A stretch of DNA of 64,000 bases from Chrysomallon squamiferum (taxonomy: Eukaryota > Mollusca > Gastropoda > Neomphalida > Peltospiridae): the NCBI GenBank assembly GCA_012295275.1, contig CM022668.1, forward strand, positions 16,002,391 through 16,066,390. Direction: 5' to 3'. The position numbers and the translations under genes are program-made. Positions 27,091 to 37,952 of the stretch are shown piece by piece. Under the pieces are notes generated by a model, which was not told the origin of the DNA, did not search any database, and saw nothing but the letters and a program-made list of their open reading frames with translations. Each line of letters opens with the position of its first letter. The first letter of the stretch is position 1.

Positions 27091-27754
27091 ATAATAATAT
27101 TAATAAATTACTTTGAAACTTTAAAAAAATTAATTAACTAACTAACTAACTGACCAACTAACTAACTAAATAAATATTCCATTTTCAAATTGCTTGTTTG
27201 TTTGTTGTTGTTTTTTTTGTTGTTGTTTTTTTTTTGTCATTTCCCATCTTTTGCATTTCCTGATAAAACAATATTAAATAAGCCAATTTTCTTTTTTTTT
27301 CCGTAGAAGTTAAGTCCAGATGTTAATATATTTACTTTATTATAAAGTTTAATATCTGATCATTAAAGTAACTGAAAGTTTCGCATATATTTAAAATTAA
27401 GCAAGCCCTTATAATATTATTGAAGCCGGCTGAACTTGGCTGAAAAAATATATATACTGATATGAGCTGAAACACTGTAATATATAGCCTAGTGCTACAT
27501 GTAGTTAAATGTGATGTAATAATTTATAATCATTCTGATGTCACGCGACTGAATTTATTACAGATGACAGTGTATAAATATTTCTGTTCTTGTTTGTTAG
27601 GAGAAGCTTGCTTTATTTTTCCCTAATGTGACTGTAACAACTGGGAAGATGTGAATGTTACTGTATGATAGGCAGAAGGCATTTGATTACCAGTTCGTTT
27701 CACCTGTGTAGTTGTTGTCAGGTGTGTGACAAATGGGATGTGTAACAAATGGGA

Positions 27755-27758
<4 letters not shown>

Positions 27759-27831
<73 letters not shown>
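27759..27831. repeat. (CT)n microsatellite
   Basis: A pure CT run in intergenic DNA, followed shortly by (CA)n and (TA)n. Confidence 0.95.
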
Positions 27832-27833
<2 letters not shown>

Positions 27834-27838
27834 CATTA

Positions 27839-27869
<31 letters not shown>

Positions 27870-29180
27870 GTTTTATTAATTGGCAGATACTGATGTAATA
27901 TTCGGTGGAACAACATTTCTGGATTTGTCACTAGCGGTTATAATTATAATATTGCTGTGTTTACCATCACGAACTAATTGCGGTGCATTGGCGTAGGAAT
28001 ATCATTCTTCGTTTATAAAAAAAAAGCAGACGGCAACACATCTATTATAGCCTCGATCGTGTTCGAAGGATTCGTTAGTGCTTTCATTTCATTCAAATGT
28101 CGACAAAATCACTTTTCAGTCAAATAATTAATCTAGTATTAAATACAATATTAATTACATATTGTTCCATTTTAACATTTCGTAAACAACCCACTGAAAT
28201 ACTCCGCGCAATCTTCGATATCTGTACTCGTTCAAATGTTTGATTTTCCTTTTCACTTCTACATTTCTCGGAATGTACTATTTTATACTCATTAACTGTC
28301 GATGATAGAAAACATTACTTACGTTGATAAATAAACCAAAGTTTAACTTTTATTATCTTCACCTGACGTGACTTTCTAGTAGATGTATCCTCGTGTATAC
28401 TAAACCTCTCAGTTACAGTCATATGTAAATGACAAATGACAGACATCTCAACATTCTTTTTTTTCGTTTAAAGTACATGCTGTCACCGGTGAGCCATCTT
28501 GAACACACACATAGCAGATACAGACTTAGTTTTCAATAATGTCTACGTTGAAAAGGTTAATTTTAGAAGGTATGAGAATTGTACAGTGTCCTACTGGTTT
28601 AAATTAATTCATGTTAATACATGATTTTCAGATGTCGATACATTTTATTTTATTTTTATTTATTCATTTTATTTTTTAATTTGTTTTTTAATTTTATTTA
28701 TTTATTTTTTTATTTTTTCATTTTATTTATTTATTTATTTATTTATTTTTGTTGTTGTTGTTGTTTTTGTTAAAGATAAATGATAATTTAAAAACTAATG
28801 TTGTAAATTATTGAAAAATTACCCAAATAAAGTAGTTTCTGTTTTACCATATATTTAATTCTTACATCACTAACAGCTTTTGGTAATTATATGTAATATA
28901 GTCGATAATTTTTAATTAATAATTAAAAAAAAAAAAAAAAAATAACTAACAACTGACACATTATTAACTTTAATATTATCTAAGATTTATTTATATCATA
29001 TAATTTTAGTTTAGAATAGGTTAGATCCATAGAAAGTCGTCTATACTTGTACAGAGATTATTTTTAATTTGAAAGGGGAAAAACGTTCGTCGGTCGGGTT
29101 TCCTTTCTAGAGTAAACAGTTATCATTTAATAGCTGATAACAAAAAATAAATCAGTGTTAATGAATGGATGATGAAAAGA

Positions 29181-29281
29181 GAAGAAATGTTTAATAAATA
29201 TTCATCAGTGTTTTCAAGTGTATCTTAAAATAAGAAATGTTTAATAAATATTCATTCGTGTTTTCAAGTGTATCTTGAAAT
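29181..29281. repeat. Tandem duplication, unit ~51 bp
   Basis: Two nearly identical units in direct succession begin at 29181 and 29232 ('gaaatgtttaataaatattc', then 'gtgttttcaagtgtatctt'). They differ by a few bases. Confidence 0.9.
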
Positions 29282-29894
29282 AAATGTTCAACAACCAAAA
29301 GAACAGCATAAATGAACGAATTAACGTTCTCGGTGTTAAGCTATTAAACGAAATTTATTTCTCATTGTTTCATAATGCTGACGTTTCATTTCATTAATAA
29401 AATCGTAACAAAATATGTTGACGTTATTAACTCTGTTATTAAAGTGGTATATTTCTATTTGCTGTTTTGCACTACAGGCTACTAGTAACTGCTTTTATCT
29501 GAGAAACGAAATTAAACTGAGTATTTATAAATAAAAAAATTAAGTTTATTTTATTGCACGAGAGATATAAATAACGTTCACAGTATCACACGGTGTGCGT
29601 CTATGTACTCCATTCCGTGAATTCAAAGGGAAACGAGAGCATCAGGTAACGAAAACTTAACAAAACAAAAACAACTAAATGCTTATCTGGGAGACATCCC
29701 GCGGATGGTGGTTGTAAATAAAGATAAACAGAAAGAAAATGTCGCGCAGTGACAAGTTGATGAACGCCACGGGTAAAAGCGCTACCTAGCGGGGGTTTTA
29801 TATTAATATATCTGTCTTCTTCACTTTGCGTGTAATTCACTCTTAGCCTCGCTCGCGAAACGTTTCACCTGCGCTTGGTAAGTGTTTTACTTGA

Positions 29895-29938
<44 letters not shown>

Positions 29939-30147
29939 GATGTGTGCGTGGATGTGTGGTCGTTAATTAATGAACGTAAATATATTTTTATTTTTCTTCT
30001 TTGGTAATATAAATACATATATATTTTAATACGCTTATGTACACACACATACCCACAAACACACACACAGACACGGACACACATATATATACATACTAAC
30101 ATACTGTGTACATATATGTGTGTGTGTATATGTGTGTGTGTATATGT

Positions 30148-30198
<51 letters not shown>

Positions 30199-30425
30199 TA
30201 TATAAGCATTTATATTACCAAAGAAGCAAAATAAAAAAACATATTAAAATTTTCATTTTGCATAATGCATAAACTTCATTTATTTGTTTGTGTTTGTTTT
30301 CACGAGTCTAGGTCTTCGCATTTGAACTTGGGTTATTGCTTTGTTTCGTCTCTTCTTTTTTTTTCTTTTTTTTTTCTCTACGGTGATATATTTCTGTTTT
30401 TTCTAGGTTTCGCTAGGGAGAAAAC

Positions 30426-30857
30426 ATGAAATTAATCGTAGTAACATTCTTGTCAGTCTTTTTTGTGAGCTGTTTCGCTTTACGAACTAGTCCAGGAAGT
30501 AAGTCAAATTAGATAAATTATAGAATACAGTTCTCTTTTACTGGTATCTTGTAATTCTTTAACTTCATTTTTTTATTTATTTATTTTTTATTGTTTGGAG
30601 AGAGATCTAGGGTAAATAACTTATTTTGTAAACGCATTAGCTTCTTCTTCTTCTTCTTCGTACTATTATTATTATTATTTGTTTTTTTATTTGTTTGTTT
30701 CTTGTTGCAGCTTATTTTTTATTTTATTTATTTTTTTATTATATATATTTTTTTATTATTATTATTATTTTTTTTTGCTTCTGTATTATTTATTGTCTTT
30801 ACTAGTTTTTTTTTTTGGGGGGGTTTCAAGGGGCTGAAAAAAGCGTTAAATAATAAA

Positions 30858-30924
<67 letters not shown>

Positions 30925-31976
30925 CTTTGTTTTCAATATATGCTGAATATATTTAGACCATTTCTTCCCATCACCAAAGGTACATTTTAATATTTAAAAA
31001 AAACCACACAATTAGAAACAGTTGATAATTATTCTTGTTTCCTCAAAGTCTTATATGTGTATGTGGGGAGGGGTTTGTTTGTTTGTTCGTTTTGTGTTTT
31101 TCTTTATCTATCTATCTATATATCTATATCTATAGATATAAATATATTTTAACATGGGATTTTATTATGGGGAGACAAGAAGGCTTGATTATCTTTTAAA
31201 ACTGCTAAGCACGGGAGTGAAGTTATTCTCTTTTTACACGCATGCTGACTACAATTTCATTAGCTGTACTTTTAAAAATACATTTCTCTCCCTCTCTCTC
31301 TCTCTCTTTCTTTCTCTCTCGTATAGCCTACACGTGTGAAACTGGAGATAAATGTGTTGGTTCAAAGAACGTTGGGACGGTGCACGGAGTCGAGTACTGT
31401 TGTAAAGCGGGCGACTCGATGAGTCTGCACACGGAAAACGTGACTGGATTCGCCAAAACGTGGTGTCACTGCGGTAAGAAACGCCATTTATTTACGTAAC
31501 TCCGTCACGTGACGTCTATTTCTCTTGATGCCATTTTATTCTGGGCTGTTATTATTATTAATTATTTTTTTATTTTTTACTGATGTTGCTACTAAAACTA
31601 TTCCTGATGCTATTACTACTATCAACAGTGACTTCTATCGACTATTACTACTATCGCATTTACTGCTACTACTGCCTCTACTGCTATAAGCACTATTACT
31701 ACTACTACTATGATTACTATTATTACCACTACTTCTACTACATTCACTACTGTTACTATAGCTACTGTGAAAACCACTACTATTACTGCTACAGCTACTA
31801 CTGTTACTGATACCACTACTACTATAGTACCACTATTACTACTACTACTACTATCACCACCACCACCACCACTACTACTACTACCACTACTACCACTCCT
31901 ACTATTACTGCTACTGTTACTGATACCACCACTGCTATACTACCACTATTACTACTACTGCTACAACTACCCCCAT

Positions 31977-32010
<34 letters not shown>

Positions 32011-33618
32011 GCTCTTGCTACTATACTAAAACTATTCACTATCTACTAACATTATTAATATTTACTAATTTGGCTAGTTCGTCCGCCTCATCAGTGTTTG
32101 AAAAACGACGAATGTTCACGTTACGACGTCCACGGCTTGAGCACCTTCAAAAACGACACCTACTGCTGCGGCCACGGAGAACACATGAGTATGTCCAGCA
32201 TCTGGGTGAACGGCCACGAGTGGGTGGAATGTTACTGCGGCACGTCGGTGACAACGGCTGACGTGCAGATTTTTGGTGACGTCATAAACGACATCGTGAC
32301 GAATCTGAGCCGAGCATTCTGGGCAGATTATGCGACGCAGCAAAACTTAGCGACTTTGTTAAGTATAAAGTAAAAGACGATTTCCAAAATTTAAATAACA
32401 TTCAAAAGTGCTATGTATGATGAAAAGAAAAACCTATTAAAAGGTTATGAGGTGGGGTTTTTTTTATCGAAACGGAAATTAAATGAATTAGTTTAGTCAA
32501 AACAATGGAAACCACAAAATAATTTTTTTTTTTTGTTGTTGTTGTTTAAATGTTTGTGTGTGTATATATATATATATATGCAAAAATATGGCGTGCAAAA
32601 TTGAAAGAGGTATGGAAATTACAGTGTTACAGCCTGCTTACAGAATTTAAAGTGCTTCTCCCGCTACCAGTTTTGTTTAAAATGCAGACAGCTTCAGGTA
32701 ATTTATAGTCACAGGCTTCAGGATAATAATTTATTTGATCCGAGTTGACCGCAAAGACGGTTTGTGCTAATTCCGCCTCAAGCAGTTTAACTAACGTATT
32801 AAATCAGTGCTGAAACACATTTAGAATAATGATATTAATATTATTAACAATAAAATTAAAAATAAAATAAAATAAAATAAAATAAAATAAAGTAGTAATA
32901 ATATATAAATAATAATAATAAATAAAACGAAAGTGTATAAATAAAGTAAATAAAATAAACTGAATGGTTTGAAAATACACTGGTTCAAGTATAACAGACC
33001 GCTATAACAGACAAAAACTCAGCTTTTTATCTCGATGATGATGATGATGATGATGATAATATGATGATGGCGACGATAACTGCATGATAAACAAATAACC
33101 AAATCAACCCATATAATAACTATTTTTATTTTTAATTTAACAAGTTTAACTTTATCTTCAACGACGCTCTTTTCTTATCACTTAGCAAATATTTCAGAAA
33201 AGAACATGACATTTTTTTTCTTCTTCTTCGCTTACTTTCCTTATTTTTTTATTTATTTATTTTTAAATCTGAGCTTTCATGTTTATTATCCTGACATGCA
33301 TCTGAAGTGACAGCTCGTGCAAACACCCAGTCATGAGCCTGTTTGTCATATAAAATTATGAAGTACACAGATCTAGAAATGAAATGGGGCACGCAGCAAT
33401 ATCATTTTGACTTTCTAATAATATTCGTTTTATGTCGGAAATTATACAGCGTAAATTTTGAAAAAAATTCGTCCCCGTTTGAAATCCTTGACAACACCCA
33501 TATCCTTTTTGTCTTCTCCTTGTATAGTTTTATTATTATTGTTATTGTTATTGTTATTAATATTATTAGTATTAGTATTATCATGTTACTGTTATTGTTG
33601 CTCTTCTTCTTCTTCTTC

Positions 33619-33662
<44 letters not shown>

Positions 33663-35806
33663 CCAAAAAGATTTTAATAATTCCTTTCAGCTTTACGATT
33701 AATAGTTAATGTTGTATGTTTCTCTATTAAAAACCGGCAAACAAATCTTCATACCCCTTGAAAAAAAAAAAAAAAAATATATATATAATATTTTTTTATA
33801 AAACAAAACAATAAAAATACAAGAAAATACATGTTTCTGTATTTTGAGAATTTAAAAAAAAAAAAAAAAAAAAAAAATATTAAAAAGAAATAAAAGTTAC
33901 TGTCACATGGAAATAATTTACCGAACGTGACTCAGAAACTGACAATTTGTCCCTTTCCGTGACGCAGTGTTACGTAATAAAACTTCCATGTTTGAAAATA
34001 TTATTTGTTACGCGTCTTACAGCTGCATAAATCTATTAATTCACAGTAACAGTTTCCTATTGACCTTAGTACGATGTTGTTCATGTATGTAAGTGTATGT
34101 GTACATATCCTGTTCTGTACATAACAACTGTTACTGTGATATTATTATATTAATAGCCTTTAATTCTTTTATGTTATTATTCATTTTGTACGTACATTAT
34201 TAATATTATTGTCCCAGAAACTATTTTATGACACGAACAATACCATTTCAGTATTTTCCTCGAGCTGGGCTATTTCATCTTGTTAGTATATATATATATA
34301 TATTTATTTATTTATTTATCTCTATATATTCAGAATTGTTACTAACTGTCTGATTATTTATATCTATATTATTTCCCGTCACAAACAAATTCTGAAAGAT
34401 TTTCTAGCGAACAATATTTCGCAGTCTAATTTGTAATACCAGATGACGGTTACTGAGTAATACTGAATGAAAAACTCGCACAGTGCATCCGATTAAATTA
34501 ACATTTAGATATTATTTTATATAAGTAGCATCATTTGTATATACAACTATAACATTCTATTATTTATTTATATACTAAATTTTGCTTTATGTTACTGGTA
34601 TAGTGGTAAAGACGTGACTGTGATATTGGCATTGAACATGTAGAAATTAATCATACGAATTTAACGAGTAAAATTAGTAATCGATATATATACATATCAG
34701 TATTACTCATATAATTATATATAAGTGAAAAAGAATAATATACTTTATCACTTGTTTGTTATGCTGCAGCTACGTAGATAGGAGCTTGGTTGTGGTGTCA
34801 CTGGTTGCAAGATCTATCCTCCTTAGTAGACCGATTTGGTCTTTTTCCCTTTCTAGTCAATGTCACATGGCTGGTTAAAATCGATATGTGAATGTGTGTA
34901 TGATTAATATGTTAAACATGTAAAAATACATGCATGTATTCACGTGCATAAACCTTGTTGGGTACAGATAACATGACTTTACGAAATGAGGTATCAACAC
35001 CTAAAAGAGTCGCTAATAATAAAGTTTTTAAGTACATATTAATTAATTCCTTTATTATTTAGCACAGCAATGATTAATAATTAATGCTGTATAATTTCAC
35101 TATCGAAAGCCGACTACAAACAAATACCCCCCAACCCCACTTTAAAAAACATCTGTAACGCACGAAAAAGGAAGGATTTTATCTGTATATTTCTGTAGCA
35201 GAATATCAAATGCAGGCAGTGTCAAAGAAAGAAAGAACGAAGAAAGAAAGAAAGAAAGAAAGAAAGATTGTGAAAAAGTTAATGAAAATATTTTTATTTT
35301 CAGCAAAGCGGTTTGATAAAGTATATTTACTAATTTTGTTTTCTTACTTATAACAACACAAAATAAAGAAATTTTAATGGTAACACATGATTGTTTGTTT
35401 TAGTTTTTCTCGCTTTTTTGTTGTTTTTTTGTTGTTGTTTTTTAATATTGTTAGGAGTGGACATTATTAAATCTTTGGTTTTGGTGATGTGCTAAAAATC
35501 GATTTATTTATTTATTTATTTATTCATTTATTCATTTATTTATTACATGTATTACTAATTACTAAAAGAAGTATTATTAACATAAAATATATTTTAAAAA
35601 AAAAGTTGTTTTTAACTTAACTTTACAACGTATAATATTTTCATTTTATAACAAATATTTTGAAATATTGTTATTACAGTTTCTCTCAGTTCCATTGTAT
35701 AGGAATAAAACTAATACTGATTCTAATAACTAAGAATTAACAACATTTAGACAACACTGATGTAACAGTTACAATAACAAATAACAACAACAACAATAAC
35801 AACACT

Positions 35807-35876
<70 letters not shown>

Positions 35877-36365
35877 GTAAAAATAATAAAAAATAATCCA
35901 TAAAGATACACTTTTGTATACATCTAGATCAGTGATTCCCAAGGTGGGAGGGGGGGACTTGAATATAATGTGGGATAATTTGAAAGTGATGTAACACGAC
36001 CCAACTTCCAGATACACTTCCTCTACTCGTGTTATCGTGTGTCTGGCAGCACCTACCAGCAGTTTATTTTCACTTTGGAGCCTAATTTTTAGCTTTGTTT
36101 AAATAAAAGATTTCTACTTTGTATTACAGTAATTACACTTTTAGAAATCTCAGTTTGTTTTTATATCAAACGGGGGTGGGGCACAAACATTTTTTAGATG
36201 CTGAAGTAGGTAATGGATCAAAAAAGGTTGGGAACCACTGATCCTAATTAAAAAAATTTGGGGGGTAAAAACCATATTCATTTTTGCAGCTATCCACTGT
36301 ATCTTTTTCTATTGTTTTAATTTTATTTATTTATTTATTTATTTTATTTATTTATATTTATTATT

Positions 36366-36396
<31 letters not shown>

Positions 36397-36725
36397 TTTT
36401 AGGACCTCCACTGCCTAATCGATGTAGCACCAATGAGATGTGTCGCGGACCAGGAATCACCGGAGGCATCAGCGTCATCAACGGCAACGTCTACTGCTGT
36501 CGTAGTGGGCGCGGAATGACGATCGCGAGCATGTGGAATGGAAGAAGGGAGATAATCGAGTGTTACTGTGGCGCGCCGGTAACAGTAGTCGACGCGAACA
36601 TATTCGGCTTTGACTTTGATCAAATGATGAGACAGCTAGACTGGAATTTCAACAGCATGTGGGGCAGTTTTAACAGAGCAATGCACGGACTGGGACAAAG
36701 TCTTAGAAATATGTTCATGTTTTAG
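30426..36725 (+). CDS. Secreted cysteine-rich protein with six-Cys modules and alternative last exons
   Basis: I do not recognise the family. Exon 1 (30426-30498) encodes MKLIVVTFLSVFFVSCFA, a clear signal peptide. Exon 2 (31327-31473) carries a module of six cysteines. Two downstream exons, 32078-32373 and 36403-36725, each begin in the phase exon 2 needs. Each encodes one more module plus a tail and stop. All three modules follow C-x5-C-x(14-17)-C-C-x20-C-x-C, with YCC or CYCG/CHCG around the later cysteines. Splicing 1-2-3 or 1-2-4 gives two-module secreted proteins of about 170-180 residues. Possible N-glycosylation sites are ENVT (exon 2) and KNDT (exon 3). Exons are GC-richer than flanking DNA. 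The alternative is two genes, with exon 4 belonging to a neighbour whose first exons I cannot find. No function is proposed. The spacing suggests a compact disulfide-rich fold. Confidence 0.8.
30853..30921. repeat. (AAT)n microsatellite
   Basis: An AAT run in intron 1 of the cysteine-rich gene. It gives a spurious poly-Asn frame. Confidence 0.95.
31590..32020. repeat. (CTA)/(CCA) trinucleotide-rich intron
   Basis: Nearly all of intron 2 of the cysteine-rich gene consists of imperfect ACT/ACC trinucleotides. The run ends about 50 bases before the acceptor of the exon at 32078. Confidence 0.9.
32078..32373 (+). CDS. Alternative last exon A of the cysteine-rich gene
   Basis: Opens after 'tttggctag' in the phase left by exon 2. 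It encodes a module with cysteines at CLKNDEC, TYCC and ECYCGTSVT. A ~37-residue tail follows, starting ADVQIFGDVIND and containing a hydrophobic run, and then TAA. The tail has no cysteine. The stop means that splicing into this exon ends the protein. A variant poly(A) signal (attaaa) lies about 65 bases later. Confidence 0.8.
32380..35925. other. Large non-coding stretch between the two alternative last exons
   Basis: About 3.5 kb of AT-rich DNA with (AAATA)n near 32860, (GATGAT)n near 33035, (TTA)n at 33624-33662, poly-A tracts near 33765 and 33855, (GAAA)n at 35235-35265 and (AAC)/(AAT)n at 35780-35876. No exon, signal peptide or promoter is seen that would make the exon at 36403 a separate gene. 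Confidence 0.5.
35812..35876. repeat. (AAT)n microsatellite
   Basis: An AAT run just upstream of the hAT-like element. Confidence 0.95.
35930..36240. mobile_element. Non-autonomous hAT-like element (MITE), ~311 bp
   Basis: The left end reads CAGTGATTCCCAAGGTGGG. The right end reads AGGTTGGGAACCACTG, whose reverse complement CAGTGGTTCCCAACCT matches it. CAGTG-type inverted ends with a 'GGTTCCCAA' core are typical of hAT elements. The flanks, atctagat and atcctaat, are a poor 8-bp target duplication (5 of 8 bases). The interior has no transposase frame. It sits about 160 bases upstream of alternative last exon B. Confidence 0.75.
36300..36400. repeat. (ATTT)n tract serving as polypyrimidine region
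   Basis: A TTTA repeat runs directly into the 'ttttag' acceptor of the exon at 36403. Confidence 0.9.
36403..36725 (+). CDS. Alternative last exon B of the cysteine-rich gene
   Basis: A paralogue of exon A in the same phase: GPPLPNRCSTNEMC, then VYCC, then ECYCGAPVTVVDANIFG. All six cysteines are present, with the invariant 20-residue gap before C-x-C. The tail after IFG is longer than in exon A and has no cysteine. It is rich in Met, Phe and Trp with spaced charges (DQMMRQLDWNF, MHGLGQSLRNMFMF), consistent with an amphipathic helix. The stop is TAG at 36723-36725. AATAAA signals lie near 36780 and 36869. Confidence 0.78.
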
Positions 36726-36729
36726 ACCG

Positions 36730-37950
36730 TTACAGATTCCGTTTGAACTGTCGTCTGCAACAGAAAAAAAAAAAAAAAATAATAAAAAATAAATAATAAT
36801 AATAATGATAAAAAATTCAGTTATGGCAGGATGCTGCCTTTCAGTCTGTAATGTAAACGTCGACTGCAATAAAATATTGTAACATAAAATTGTACAGTTA
36901 TTTATTCAGATAAATTTTTAACGAAATTTATTTCAAGCTTATATATATATTAAACAGGACCAGTAGATCTATCTACTTTTGGAACGGAATAGGGTTTTAT
37001 TTTATCCTTCTTTTTCTTCTTGTTCTTTGCAATTGTTTTTTTTTATTTTTTTGTTGTTTGTTTTGTTTGTTGTTGTTTGTTTTGTTTGTTTTGTTTGTTG
37101 TTGTTTGTTTTGTTTGTTTTTGTTTGTTTGTTTTGGGGATAGTGGAGATTTGTGCCCTTATATTTGTTATTTTATTTTATTTTATTTTATTTTTCTACTT
37201 TTTATTCACATTTCTGTTTCCATTCTTATCACAATGTATATATATTGTTTTTAAAAAAAACGAGAAACTAATTGTAAAAACACCAGAAGAATATTCAAAT
37301 TAACACATCCAGGATAGATAATGAAGAAAAATAAAATAAAATAATAAAATAACAAATAACAAAATAAATAAAACATAAATAAATAAATGTTTCAATTTCC
37401 ATTTAAGTGATTTAAAGTGACTAAAGACCATTCTCCAGTATAATCAGATTATGCTTATAGACAAATTCATTTACGCTTAAATTGGACAGCACCAAGATAA
37501 AATAAAATCAGAACATAAAAATTGAAAATAATTATAGAAATAAACAAAAGTAAAAACTAAAAAAGCATTGTATTTTTCCAAAAATGTATAGGCTCTGTTT
37601 TCCTTGTTTAATATTTAAATGAGTGACACGTTTTCATTAACTCCTATTAGGCAAGCGAATGGTTACTTGCAACAGTGAGAAGGGGGTAAAAATGGCTGAT
37701 TTTACAGTTTTGTTTAGATAGTTTTAAATACTTTTTTATATTTCAATTGATAGGTAAGTAGAACAGTATAATCGGAGGAAAGTCTATTAAGATTGGTTCA
37801 GCTGAAGGGAGATAATTCCAGATATACAGATAGCTAGACTGGTTCGCTTTGACAACAGCAAACAAATAGCGGGAATTATAACAAAATGATTTCCGAAAGT
37901 AAATATTATACATGTATTTAGAAAATATATAAAAATCGTTTCACCATTTC
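36730..37950. other. Intergenic region
   Basis: Between the cysteine-rich gene and the primase gene. It holds (TTTG)n at 37050-37135 and (ATTTT)n near 37170, with no coding frame of ordinary composition. The last 300 bases are of higher complexity and may contain the primase promoter and 5' UTR. A TGA at about 37888 closes the primase frame upstream of its ATG. Confidence 0.5.
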
Positions 37951-37952
37951 CG

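Larger units (their letters stand above)
26300..30420. other. Intergenic region, no gene recognised
   Basis: This separates the minus-strand 18-exon gene from the plus-strand cysteine-rich gene, which diverge, so both promoters should lie here. It contains (GATGAT)n at 27046-27088, (CT)n at 27759-27831, (ATTT)n near 28650-28750 and (GT)n near 29898-29934 and 30120-30195. A CRE-like tgacgtca lies at 26758. A few higher-complexity islands (27900-28560, 29580-29880) have no coding frame I trust. Confidence 0.5.

Noticed and set aside
28539-28570. Possible first exon starting MSTLKRLILE with a gtatga donor
   Set aside because: No downstream exon in phase was found, and the next gene has its own start and signal peptide.
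29601-29840. Minus-strand open frame of 79 codons
   Set aside because: No splice context, no recognisable domain and no neighbouring exons. Length is within chance for this region.
32116-32343. Minus-strand open frame opposite alternative last exon A
   Set aside because: It is the antisense shadow of a GC-rich coding exon. Likewise the minus frames at 36399-36623 and 44007-44427.
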